Source: Ktedonobacteraceae bacterium
GTDB lineage: Bacteria; Chloroflexota; Ktedonobacteria; Ktedonobacterales; Ktedonobacteraceae
DNA: 52,278 nt
Reading direction: 5' to 3'
NCBI GenBank assembly: GCA_014896635.1
Contig: JADBKA010000002.1
Span: forward strand, 1 to 52,278
Shown: in pieces, positions 44,892-52,241 of the stretch
Position numbering within the stretch: the stretch's first letter is position 1
How the letters are laid out: each line of letters begins with the position of its first letter
Notes under the pieces: generated by a model
The model's input: only the letters and a program-made list of their open reading frames with translations
Told to the model about the DNA's origin: nothing
Databases searched by the model: none
Program-made: the position numbers and the translations under genes

Positions 44892-45461
44892 TTATGAGTG
44901 ATGATGTTGTACCTGGCTTCCCAGCAAAACACAGCGGCCCTGGCGAGCCAGGCGCGCCAGCAGTTCCCCTTTATCCCCATTTTCCCCCTCACTCAAGAGC
45001 CATTCATCCCAGGCAGCTTTTTCCGTAAACAGCGCCCATGCAACTGGCGCCACCTCTACTCGCACAGCACGCATAATAGCCAGAGCGTGCTCGTAGCCTG
45101 GCTCCAGCGCGCTCAGCGGCGGCACATCGCTGGATTGAAGAGACGCGAACGTACGCAGCGAACGCACTGTGCCGTTGGCTACCTCACAGATACAGCTCAG
45201 TACCAGAGTTTCATGCTCTTCTCGGCCCTTTTGCTCGTTACACGGTACACCGCCTGTTTCCCACACGCCGGCGATCAGTGTACAATGAGCCGGCAAGCTG
45301 GCAAGGAACGCCTCTATTTGCTTTTTCGTCCAACCATGCCAGCGCCATTGCTCATGCTGCTCATTATGCTGGTCGAACTGTAGAACAACGTCGAGCAGAG
45401 GACGTAGAGGATGCCACAGCGGCGAATCGGCATCAAACACCGTCAGTTTTTCGGCTAACAC
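44892..45461 (-). CDS. Unknown protein, first gene of the gal operon
   Basis: A 189-residue soluble protein that I do not recognise. It has mixed alpha/beta composition with a Trp-rich stretch (HEQWRWHGWTKKQIEAF, about 38-54), a hydrophobic strand LIAGVWETGG, and a probable second strand pair ETLVLSCICEVANGTVRSL. The C-terminus ends in a His-rich QVQHHHS. There is no signal peptide or membrane helix. The start is a GTG at 45461, after AGAGG; the frame is open over its whole length. It is 17 bp upstream of galT on the same strand and directly downstream of a strong dyad, so it is probably transcribed with galT and galK. Its role in galactose use is unknown. Confidence 0.72.
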   Translation of the reverse strand: MLAEKLTVFDADSPLWHPLRPLLDVVLQFDQHNEQHEQWRWHGWTKKQIEAFLASLPAHCTLIAGVWETGGVPCNEQKGREEHETLVLSCICEVANGTVRSLRTFASLQSSDVPPLSALEPGYEHALAIMRAVRVEVAPVAWALFTEKAAWDEWLLSEGENGDKGELLARLARQGRCVLLGSQVQHHHS

Positions 45462-45493
45462 AACACCTGCCTCTTAATCAGTTTTGCCCCATC

Positions 45494-45525
45494 GCTCTCA
45501 ACTATCTTTCACAAAGATAGAGAGC
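45494..45525. promoter_or_regulatory. Strong dyad upstream of the gal operon (operator or leader hairpin)
   Basis: CTATCTTT-CAC-AAAGATAG (45502-45520) is a perfect 8-bp dyad, and GCTCT (45494-45498) with AGAGC (45521-45525) extends it, with three unpaired bases on one side. It lies just before the first gene of the gal operon and could bind a repressor or fold in the leader RNA. Confidence 0.6.
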
Positions 45526-45682
45526 ATGATGAAAGCCTGTTTCTTATTATATATTGCACAGAAAGAGCCTGCCTTCAAAGGAATCGGGCTGTTGCAAAGT
45601 TGAGAGCCTTCATCCTTGCTTCACAGCAGAAAAGAGAGAAAAAATCCGGCGAAGACGTTCTTTCTTTCAGAAGCTGGCTTCC

Positions 45683-45740
45683 GGGCGGAGTGGGCCAGGG
45701 CGACAGGGGGACAGGGGGACAGGGAGAGACCGGGCCAGGG
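45683..45740 (+). repeat. G-quadruplex-prone tract with GACAGGGG direct repeats
   Basis: Eight runs of three to five Gs (45683, 45692, 45698, 45706, 45714, 45722, 45732 and 45738) are each separated by three to seven bases, which meets the usual G3N1-7 quadruplex rule throughout. The core is a tandem eight-base repeat, GACAGGGG, three times over with a small change in the last. Confidence 0.65.
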
Positions 45741-45819
45741 TCCGCACCTTCGGTACCCCCCTCCTATCACGGGTTTCCCGCAAGTATTTTGCCGGATCAT
45801 CTAGAAGGATAAAGTCTGC

Positions 45820-46569
45820 ATGAGTGACACACCCTGGTACAGAGCGTTCTTTGGTGAAGATTACCTGCGCATCTATACACCTTTTCTGCCAGCAGAAAAG
45901 GCTGAGCGCGAGGTAGCCGATATGCTTGCTTTACTCGACCTTCCCAGCGGCAGCGCCATTCTCGATCTCTGCTGCGGCACCGGGCGCCATGCGCTTCCGT
46001 TGGCCGAGCGTGGCTACGCCGTTACAGGACAGGATCTGAACAATGAGTTCTTACAGCAGATCCGCCAGAAAGCCGAAGAGCAAGGATTGTCCATACGCCT
46101 GGTTCATAGTGACATGCGCATAATCCCTTTCGAGCAGGAGTTTGACGCGATCATCAATATCTTCACCTCATTTGGTTACCTGGAGAATGAAGAAGAGGAC
46201 CAACAGGTACTGCTCCAGGTGCAGAAAGCACTCAGGCCCGGTGGTCTGTTTCTACTCGAAACCGTCTACCAGCCGCGAGTTCTGCGCTCGTTCTCTCCTT
46301 ATGGCATCATCCATTATAGTGATGGATTAATCGTGCTGGAAGAACGCCAGATTGATCTTCCCCGTAGCCGCAATGATGTGCGCATCACCATGATCTATCC
46401 TGATGGGCGGCGCAAGGAATATCACCAGTCCATCCGTATTTACACCCTGACGGAGCTGGCACGTATGCTTGCAGCCGCGAATCTACAACTTCACGCATAC
46501 TACGGCAACCTCGATGGCAGTGCTTTGACCCTGGACAGTCGCCTGGTTGTACTGGCACGCAAGCCATAG
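45820..46569 (+). CDS. Class I SAM-dependent methyltransferase
   Basis: A 249-residue soluble methyltransferase. Motif I is ILDLCCGTGRHALPLAERGY (about 47-66), followed by VTGQDLNNEFL with the acidic residue that binds the SAM ribose, LVHSDMRIIPF (motif II) and LRPGGLFLLET (motif III). The fold is complete, of the UbiE/small-molecule type. The substrate cannot be inferred. The ATG at 45820 has AAGGAT nine to ten bases before it. It stands alone behind the G-rich tract. The next plus-strand gene starts about 165 bp later behind its own -10 element. Confidence 0.9.
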   Translation: MSDTPWYRAFFGEDYLRIYTPFLPAEKAEREVADMLALLDLPSGSAILDLCCGTGRHALPLAERGYAVTGQDLNNEFLQQIRQKAEEQGLSIRLVHSDMRIIPFEQEFDAIINIFTSFGYLENEEEDQQVLLQVQKALRPGGLFLLETVYQPRVLRSFSPYGIIHYSDGLIVLEERQIDLPRSRNDVRITMIYPDGRRKEYHQSIRIYTLTELARMLAAANLQLHAYYGNLDGSALTLDSRLVVLARKP

Positions 46570-46595
46570 GCGCAAAAATTGGCAAATACAGTGAC

Positions 46596-46627
46596 TCTCT
46601 GCACACCACACAGAGATATGCTATAAT
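46596..46627 (+). promoter_or_regulatory. -10 element with overlapping operator-like dyad
   Basis: TATAAT at 46622-46627 is a perfect -10 sequence, but the expected -35 region matches poorly. Instead TCTCTG (46596-46601) and CAGAGA (46611-46616) form a perfect 6-bp dyad with a nine-base centre covering that region, as an activator or repressor site would. Downstream, CCCGC (46651-46655) pairs with GCGGG (46670-46674) in the leader. Confidence 0.5.
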
Positions 46628-46733
46628 AGGTAAGCCTGAGTTGAATCTTCCCCGCTCGCTTTATAGCAGGCGGGAGAAGGGTTCTCTACGGGCAAACAGA
46701 GACTTGTAGAACAAACAAGGAAGGTGTACAGCC

Positions 46734-47045
46734 GTGCCGTGGTGTAGATTTTTTATTCCGAAAATTGCTTCACCCAATATCAAGCCAGAAGCTCCTGACC
46801 TGAATGAGCATATTATGTACGCCAAGTGCATTAAAGGTCATGTCCTCAAAGACGCGAACGACTGGCTGCTCTGTGAGAATTTGCCAGCACCAGACGCCCG
46901 CTGCTGGCAAGAGGGAGGTGAGACATTGCTGACGCTTCTCGCCCGTCAACGCAATATAACAGAAAAGGCGGTAGAAGGCCGGGATAGCAAGCAGAAGACT
47001 ATTTCACAAGCAGACAACACAAAAACACAAAAAAGTCGAGCTTAG
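46734..47045 (+). CDS. Small unknown protein upstream of mutY
   Basis: A 103-residue frame with a GTG start at 46734, nine bases after AAGGAAGG, and a good -10 element 107 bases upstream. The N-terminal 75 residues are compact, with three cysteines (KCIKGHVLKD, LLCENL and ARCWQEGGETLL); the last 30 are Lys/Gln/Thr-rich and probably disordered. The stop is six bases before the mutY start, so the two are likely co-transcribed. I do not recognise the family, and an internal start at the Met in HIMYAKC is possible. The ribosome site, promoter and operon position make it more likely real than chance. Confidence 0.55.
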   Translation: MPWCRFFIPKIASPNIKPEAPDLNEHIMYAKCIKGHVLKDANDWLLCENLPAPDARCWQEGGETLLTLLARQRNITEKAVEGRDSKQKTISQADNTKTQKSRA

Positions 47046-47051
47046 GTCTGC

Positions 47052-48032
47052 ATGCATAAATCCGCTCCGTCCCCATCTGTTTCTCTTCGGCCTGCGCTCG
47101 ACCCCACAGAGGTCCACGCTTCGCTTCTGCAATGGTATGCTATTGAACGGCGTGATCTGCCCTGGCGGGCTACCAGTGACCCATACGCGATCCTCGTCTC
47201 AGAAATCATGTTGCAACAGACACAGGTTGAGCGTGTATTGCCCAGATACCGGCAATTTCTGGAAACGTTCCCCACGCTGGTCGATCTTGCAGCAGCGCCG
47301 ACTGCCGCAGTGATCGCCGCCTGGGCACCTCTGGGGTACAATTCGCGCGCCGTACGTCTGCAAGCTATCGCGCGCCAGGTCATAGCCGAACACAACGGGC
47401 GTATTCCAGATACCATCGACGAGTTGCTCAAACTCAAAGGTATCGGGCGCTACACTGCCGGGGCCATCGCCTGTTTTGCTTACCGCCGGCAGGTCGCTAC
47501 CGTTGATACCAACATTCAGCGGGTCCTGCATCGTATTTTTTTCGGCCTGGAATATCCTGCTCCCCGGCTCCGTGACGCCCAAATGTTCGCTTTTGCTGAG
47601 CAGGCGCTGCCAGCGGGCAAAGCATATGACTGGAACCAGGCCCTGATGGATCTGGGAGCCACCATCTGTACCAGCAATAATCCACAGTGTACGAACTGTC
47701 CTGTACAGGCATCGTGCCAGGCGTACCAGGAGATGAGCCAGCAGAGCCTCTTCCCTTCGGGCGGCGTTCTCAAACAATTGCGCAAGCTAGCAGAGAAAAA
47801 AAGGAGCTATCAGGCTCAACCGTTCACCAGCACGAATCGTTATTTTCGTGGACGCATCGTTGACCTGCTCCGGTCGCTCCCTGCTGACCAGCGTATGCCG
47901 CTCTCAGAGCTGGGACCCCGCATCAAAGCAGACTTTAACGACAGCGATCTCCCCTGGCTCCAGAAATTAATCAGCGGACTGGTAAAAGATGGATTACTGG
48001 ACGACGCCGAGGACGGGGTACGCCTGCCATAG
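47052..48032 (+). CDS. mutY: A/G-specific adenine DNA glycosylase
   Basis: A 326-residue base-excision enzyme that removes adenine opposite 8-oxoguanine. The catalytic Glu is in LVSEIMLQQTQVERV (about 50-64), the helix-hairpin-helix motif is LLKLKGIGRYTAGAIACFA, and the catalytic Asp is in TVDTNIQRVLHRI. The [4Fe-4S] cluster cysteines follow C-x6-C-x2-C-x5-C (CTSNNPQCTNCPVQASC). After the cluster only about 110 residues remain, and they look like a small winged-helix segment (GLVKDGLLDDAEDG) rather than the MutT-like 8-oxoG recognition domain of E. coli MutY. The ATG at 47052 has only AGG nearby; it may depend on coupling to the small gene upstream. Confidence 0.92.
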   Translation: MHKSAPSPSVSLRPALDPTEVHASLLQWYAIERRDLPWRATSDPYAILVSEIMLQQTQVERVLPRYRQFLETFPTLVDLAAAPTAAVIAAWAPLGYNSRAVRLQAIARQVIAEHNGRIPDTIDELLKLKGIGRYTAGAIACFAYRRQVATVDTNIQRVLHRIFFGLEYPAPRLRDAQMFAFAEQALPAGKAYDWNQALMDLGATICTSNNPQCTNCPVQASCQAYQEMSQQSLFPSGGVLKQLRKLAEKKRSYQAQPFTSTNRYFRGRIVDLLRSLPADQRMPLSELGPRIKADFNDSDLPWLQKLISGLVKDGLLDDAEDGVRLP

Positions 48033-48128
48033 GACGAGAGAACAGGATCGTGCTATGATAGTAAGGACCACTGTTTCTCAACGTGTACTACACGCTACAT
48101 CCATACTACTATACGGAGGAACAAAGCT

Positions 48129-48947
48129 TTGCAACTTACAAGCTTGAACGATATCAGTAGAAAGCATCGTCATATCTTTCTCTCGCCACACCTCGACGAT
48201 GTGGTCTACTCATGCGGCGGCACGCTCGGCGTTCAGGTGAACAGCGGATTGACACCGCTGGTGATCACTGTTTTTGGCGGCATTCCCACTGACAATACAG
48301 TCCTCAGCCCGGCGGCATTACAGATTCATCGCCGCATGGGTTTTTCGGACGCTCAGGGTGCCGGCACTCCTATGCAGGCACGGCGCCGTGAAGATGCCAC
48401 AGCATGCCACTACCTGGAAGTCGATTATCTCTGGCTCGACTATCTAGACGCCTGCTATCGCGGCAATCCACCATACTATCCTACCGAAGAGTCATTCATG
48501 TCGGGCGAGGTGCATCCCGCCGACCAGGAGATTGATCGCCGCCTCGCCACTGATCTGCTAGACCTGCATCGGCGCCTGCCAGATGCTGTATGGTACGCTC
48601 CTCTTGGTGTAGGACGGCATGTTGATCACCAGATCGTCTGCTCAGCCGCCTACCGCCTGGTACAGGATAAGGCAAAAGTGTATTTTTACGAAGATTTTCC
48701 CTACGTTGTTCGCCAGGCGGGAGCGCTTGAGGCGCGCAAAAAAGAACTGGGCGATGCCTTCGAGCCTGCTCTGGTAGAAATGTCAGAATTCCTGCCGGCC
48801 CGCCAGGCAGCAGCCGAAAAATACGTGACACAGATCGCACAGAACTTCGCCAGCAAAGAGGCGCTGCACAAAGCAATCGAGCAATATGCGCACGGCATCC
48901 GTCCGGTAGAAACCATCTGCCTCGAACGCTACTGGACAGCACGATAG
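48129..48947 (+). CDS. PIG-L/LmbE family deacetylase
   Basis: A 272-residue zinc-dependent N-acyl deacetylase of the PIG-L fold, which acts on N-acetylglucosamine-type or related amides in lipid, thiol or glycan pathways. The first motif HIFLSPHLDDVVYSCGG holds the metal ligands His-Asp-Asp, and the second, GVGRHVDHQIVC, holds the HxxH histidine pair. The length matches MshB/BshB-type enzymes, but the substrate is unproven. No signal peptide is visible, so it is cytoplasmic. The start is a TTG at 48129, with GGAGG nine bases before. The gene stands alone between mutY and the kinase gene. Confidence 0.9.
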   Translation: MQLTSLNDISRKHRHIFLSPHLDDVVYSCGGTLGVQVNSGLTPLVITVFGGIPTDNTVLSPAALQIHRRMGFSDAQGAGTPMQARRREDATACHYLEVDYLWLDYLDACYRGNPPYYPTEESFMSGEVHPADQEIDRRLATDLLDLHRRLPDAVWYAPLGVGRHVDHQIVCSAAYRLVQDKAKVYFYEDFPYVVRQAGALEARKKELGDAFEPALVEMSEFLPARQAAAEKYVTQIAQNFASKEALHKAIEQYAHGIRPVETICLERYWTAR

Positions 48948-49126
48948 CTTTTACGCTACAATAACGCCAACAATCTTCCCTGTGAAGGGCAGGCAACACA
49001 GTCTTACCAGTTTTCCTGACTTCCCTGCTTTCCTGTCCTTCACGGAAAAATATGTGATTCTGCCGCACTCAGACCACAGCACATTAGAGAGAGCGGGGAA
49101 TTGTGGGGAAACGTGGGAGTGGAGTA

Positions 49127-50938
49127 ATGAAGGGGATAGAAGGTTCAACCTTAGGCCGGTACGAACTGCGGCGGCGCATCGCTACAGGTGGCATGGCCGA
49201 GGTGTATTTAGGATATGACCGGCGTGTGCGGCGTAAAGTGGCAGTAAAAGTGCTCTATGGCAGCAATGAGCGTTTTGTCCGCCGTTTTGAGCGTGAAGCT
49301 CTGGCCGTTGGCACGCTTTCGCATGACCATATCCTGCCGCTCTTTGATTTTGGCGAGCAGCGGCCCTGGTACTATCTGGTGATGCCATATATAGAAGGGG
49401 GGACGCTGCGTGATTATCTTTTTCAGCGAGAACGCCTGACGCTTGAAGAGGCTGGCTATTTTCTTGATCAGATTGCCGCTGCACTCCAGTATGCTCATGA
49501 ACACGGAGTTGTTCACCGGGATGTGAAGCCTTCTAATATCCTTCTGCGAGCTGATGGCTACGCTTATCTCGTCGATTTTGGTCTGGCAAAAGCCAAGCTG
49601 GAAACCGAATCGCTCAGCCACGCGGGTACAATGATCGGCACACCCGAATATATGGCCCCCGAACAATCAAATGGCGCGAGTGATTATCGCAGCGATATTT
49701 ATTCGCTCGGCATCATTCTCTACCAGATGTTGACCGGGCGTGTCCCTTTCAGCGGCGACTCTCCGGTTGCCATTATGCTCAAGCATCTACAAACTGCTCC
49801 TACTCCCCCACGCGAACTGAACAGCGACATTCCGCCAGCTATCGAAACGGTCATTCTCAAAGCTTTAGCGAAAGAGCCAGAAGAACGCTACCAGCAGGCC
49901 CAGGAACTGGCTCTGGCCTACAGGCAGGCTGCCAGACAGGTGGGACGAACCTCTCCACCGATACTCGTAATAAACGGCCAGCAAACCCAGGGAATGGCCG
50001 TCGAACAGCGGCAGATTGACGGCCCTTTGCAACCCTCTTCAGTCAGAGCCTGTATTCAATCCGCGCAGCCCCACATAAACATACCTGAAACTACCATGCC
50101 GTTATCCCGTGTGTTGCCGTCTCTTCCCGCGCACCCGGCGCTACAGGAGCGGCGCACAATAGTATGGAAAGGATTGCTCGTCGGGCTTTGCCTGCTGCTG
50201 CTCGGCACCTCGATCACCTTTGGTTTTCTCTGGCGCACACAGACTGCACCCGGCAGCACACCGAGCCGTCATTCCGCTTTTTCTCCGCCAGCAGCGGCTA
50301 CGGCTACCGCTCAGGCTCGCCTGCAAGCAAGCCTGGCTGCGCAAGCACGCGCCCAGGCAACAGCCAGCATCACATCAGACATTGGCGCCGGCAACAAACT
50401 CTTCGCAGACGATCTCATGACGCCGGGCAACGGCTGGCTTAACGATGGTAGCCAGTGCTACTTTACCCCACAGGGCTATCATGTCTCTACCAACCTGACA
50501 CACGGTGCAGCCTGGTGTTACTCCAATATACGCCGCTTCTCCAATGTCGTGATTGTCTCACAGGGACAGTTAATACGTGGAGATTTCTATGGACTCATTT
50601 TCCGCCTCTCATCACGCACTCACGAATTCTATGCATTAGAATTGAATTATAAAGGCGAGTTTCGTCTCGTACGCGCCCGGGGGAGCAATCCCACAAACTG
50701 GCTGACGCTGATCGACTGGACCCGCACAACCGCCATTCAGCCCGGCTACCGACATATCAATACGCTTCTCGTCGTCTGTTCAGATTCGCATTTTCGCATC
50801 TATATCAATAGACAACTGGTTGTTCCAGATATCCTGGATACTGCTTACGCTGCTGGCTCACTGGGCTTTCTCGTGGGTGGTGACAGCAGAGGGGGAAAAG
50901 AAGCGGTTTTTACAAATATCCTGGTTTTCCAGCGGTAG
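49127..50938 (+). CDS. Membrane Ser/Thr protein kinase with jelly-roll-like extracellular domain
   Basis: A 603-residue Hanks-type kinase. The kinase domain (about 10-270) has the G-loop ATGGMAEVY, K41 in VAVKVLYG, VVHRDVKPSN, VDFGLAKA and APEQ. A linker rich in Pro and Gln leads to one membrane helix (about 345-367, WKGLLVGLCLLLLGTSITFGF). After an Ala/Gln-rich stalk, an outer domain of about 190 residues has strands and Trp/Tyr typical of LamG/concanavalin-like or DUF1080 jelly rolls (FYGLIFRLSSRTHEFYALEL, FRIYINRQLVV, GSLGFLVGG). It may bind a glycan or other wall ligand. The start is the ATG at 49127, seven bases after GGGAG; an upstream GTG would add eight residues. Confidence 0.92.
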   Translation: MKGIEGSTLGRYELRRRIATGGMAEVYLGYDRRVRRKVAVKVLYGSNERFVRRFEREALAVGTLSHDHILPLFDFGEQRPWYYLVMPYIEGGTLRDYLFQRERLTLEEAGYFLDQIAAALQYAHEHGVVHRDVKPSNILLRADGYAYLVDFGLAKAKLETESLSHAGTMIGTPEYMAPEQSNGASDYRSDIYSLGIILYQMLTGRVPFSGDSPVAIMLKHLQTAPTPPRELNSDIPPAIETVILKALAKEPEERYQQAQELALAYRQAARQVGRTSPPILVINGQQTQGMAVEQRQIDGPLQPSSVRACIQSAQPHINIPETTMPLSRVLPSLPAHPALQERRTIVWKGLLVGLCLLLLGTSITFGFLWRTQTAPGSTPSRHSAFSPPAAATATAQARLQASLAAQARAQATASITSDIGAGNKLFADDLMTPGNGWLNDGSQCYFTPQGYHVSTNLTHGAAWCYSNIRRFSNVVIVSQGQLIRGDFYGLIFRLSSRTHEFYALELNYKGEFRLVRARGSNPTNWLTLIDWTRTTAIQPGYRHINTLLVVCSDSHFRIYINRQLVVPDILDTAYAAGSLGFLVGGDSRGGKEAVFTNILVFQR

Positions 50939-51038
50939 CCAGTTTGTAAAAACCACGCTATCATAGAAATAATTACTGGCAATACCGGTCCTCTGTCTTC
51001 AGAATCGCACCCCGGTAGAAGAAAGGATAGGCAGGTTG

Positions 51039-51575
51039 ATGGAGCGCAATACTGACCATTCATCTTACCCCACTCCCGCTGTAGCCCGGCACCGTGTCTA
51101 TCTCGCATTCGGCTCTAATCTCGGTGATCGCCGGCAAAACCTTGTCAACGCGCTAAGGAGCCTGCACCCTATTGTAGCAATTGATCGCACCTCATCACTT
51201 TACGAAAGCGAACCTGTCGGCTATACCGACCAGCCGCGCTTCCTCAATATGGCATGCAGTGGAGAGACCGACCTTTCACCTGAGGATCTTTTACATGCAC
51301 TGAAAGAACTGGAGATAACGCTGGGTCGCCGGCCTTCGTTTCGTAACGGTCCCCGCCTCATCGACATTGACATTCTGCTGTACGACGATCTCTGCTTGCA
51401 GCAGGATGATCTGATCATCCCTCACCCGCGCATGCATGAACGGGCTTTTGTCCTTATTCCTCTTGTCGAAATTGCGCCTGAACGTATCCACCCGACCAGT
51501 GGAAAAACGATTCAGGCACTGCTCGGCAGCGTTTCCCGGCGGGGGATAAAAAAGGTAGGCCAGATCACTGCATAG
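51039..51575 (+). CDS. folK: 2-amino-4-hydroxy-6-hydroxymethyldihydropteridine pyrophosphokinase
   Basis: A 178-residue enzyme of folate synthesis that moves pyrophosphate from ATP to 6-hydroxymethyl-dihydropterin. Motifs are YLAFGSNLGDRRQNL (about 21-35), SSLYESEPVGYTDQPRFLN, ELEITLGRRPSFRNGPRLID and DIDILLYDD, then IPHPRMHERAFVLIPL, all standard for FolK. The ATG at 51039 is preceded by AGGATAGGCAGG. A TTG one codon earlier is possible. The N-terminal ~17 residues before the first strand are polar and extra. It is not clustered with folP or folB here, but lies between the kinase gene and the rsfS gene on the same strand. Confidence 0.95.
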   Translation: MERNTDHSSYPTPAVARHRVYLAFGSNLGDRRQNLVNALRSLHPIVAIDRTSSLYESEPVGYTDQPRFLNMACSGETDLSPEDLLHALKELEITLGRRPSFRNGPRLIDIDILLYDDLCLQQDDLIIPHPRMHERAFVLIPLVEIAPERIHPTSGKTIQALLGSVSRRGIKKVGQITA

Positions 51576-51622
51576 AGTCTGGCCTGTCAGATTTAGCTCA
51601 GCCATTTTCTCACTTTGCCCTC

Positions 51623-51651
51623 TTAACAAGTGTGGCGGCTCATGCTATAAT
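51623..51651 (+). promoter_or_regulatory. Near-consensus sigma-70 promoter of rsfS
   Basis: TTAACA (51623-51628, five of six matches) and TATAAT (51646-51651, perfect) are 17 bases apart. Transcription would start near 51658, giving a leader of nearly 200 bases before the GTG at 51854. Confidence 0.85.
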
Positions 51652-51659
51652 GCGGATAC

Positions 51660-51853
51660 AATAATCGGCATTTGTTACCATGCCCGGCAAGCTGGGATGG
51701 GAGTCCTGAGAGGATTTCCTCTGGCGGGGGTTCAAGGGGTTCTCCCTTGCTCTCCTTCTCACTCACCGAGCACCTGGCAAGAATGCATATGCATCGGGGA
51801 ACCGATCCCGATCCACAATTACGGATTATTGAATACAGCAAACAGGAGCAATC
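51660..51853 (+). promoter_or_regulatory. Long hairpin-rich leader of rsfS
   Basis: Three perfect stem-loops lie in the leader: AGAGG-ATTT-CCTCT (51709-51722), CAAGGG-GTTCT-CCCTTG (51733-51749) and ATCGG-GGAA-CCGAT (51793-51806, a GNRA-type loop). No U-run follows, so they are not plain terminators. No known riboswitch core is recognised, and short ATG frames in the leader lack ribosome sites. Confidence 0.45.
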
Positions 51854-52213
51854 GTGGAGGGTGTTCTGTTAGACTCAGCTCAACTAGCAAAAGTAGCAGT
51901 GGATATCGCCTCTGACAAAAAAGCCTTCGATATCCTTCTTCTTGACATCCGAGAGGTCTCAACTATCGCCGACTACTTCGTCATTTGCAGCGGCAATAGC
52001 GTTCGCCAGCTTCAGGCCATCGCAGAGGCTCTTGACGAAGGTCTTGAAGAGCAGGGAGCACAGCTTGTGAACCGTGAAGGTTCCGCCGAAACCGGCTGGA
52101 TGATCCTCGATTTCAGCGATGTTATCATCCATCTCTTCGGGCCAAAAGAGCGTGAGTATTACCGCCTCGAACGCCTCTGGAGCAATGCAAAGACAGTGGT
52201 ATACCTGCAATAA
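51854..52213 (+). CDS. rsfS: Ribosome silencing factor RsfS
   Basis: A 119-residue protein of the Iojap/RsfS family that binds ribosomal protein L14 on the 50S subunit and blocks subunit joining when nutrients are short. Signatures are LDIREVSTIADYFVICSGNS (about 30-49), VRQLQAIAEALDEGL, EGSAETGWMILDFSDVIIHLF and EREYYRLERLWSNAKTV, and the length is typical. The start is a GTG at 51854, about six bases after AGGAG. In many bacteria rsfS follows nadD or obg; here it has its own strong promoter and long leader after folK. A further gene probably starts 28 bp downstream. Confidence 0.96.
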   Translation: MEGVLLDSAQLAKVAVDIASDKKAFDILLLDIREVSTIADYFVICSGNSVRQLQAIAEALDEGLEEQGAQLVNREGSAETGWMILDFSDVIIHLFGPKEREYYRLERLWSNAKTVVYLQ

Positions 52214-52241
52214 CCCCATTGTATTAGAGAAGGTGACAACG

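Larger units (their letters stand above)
45462..45819. other. Divergent intergenic region, 358 bp, with operator-like dyad and G-rich tract
   Basis: This region separates the gal operon (minus) from the methyltransferase (plus). It holds the dyad at 45494-45525, about 33 bp before the first gal start, and the G-run array at 45683-45740, about 80 bp before the methyltransferase start. Short frames crossing the G-rich repeat in three phases are low-complexity artefacts; I call no gene. Confidence 0.7.

Noticed and set aside
45600..45823. Three overlapping small frames across the G-rich tract
   Set aside because: They are open only because of the short repeat; none has a ribosome site or family resemblance.
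51725..51760. tRNA-like GGTTCAA near the rsfS leader
   Set aside because: There is no acceptor or anticodon stem around it; the bases fit a simple leader hairpin better.
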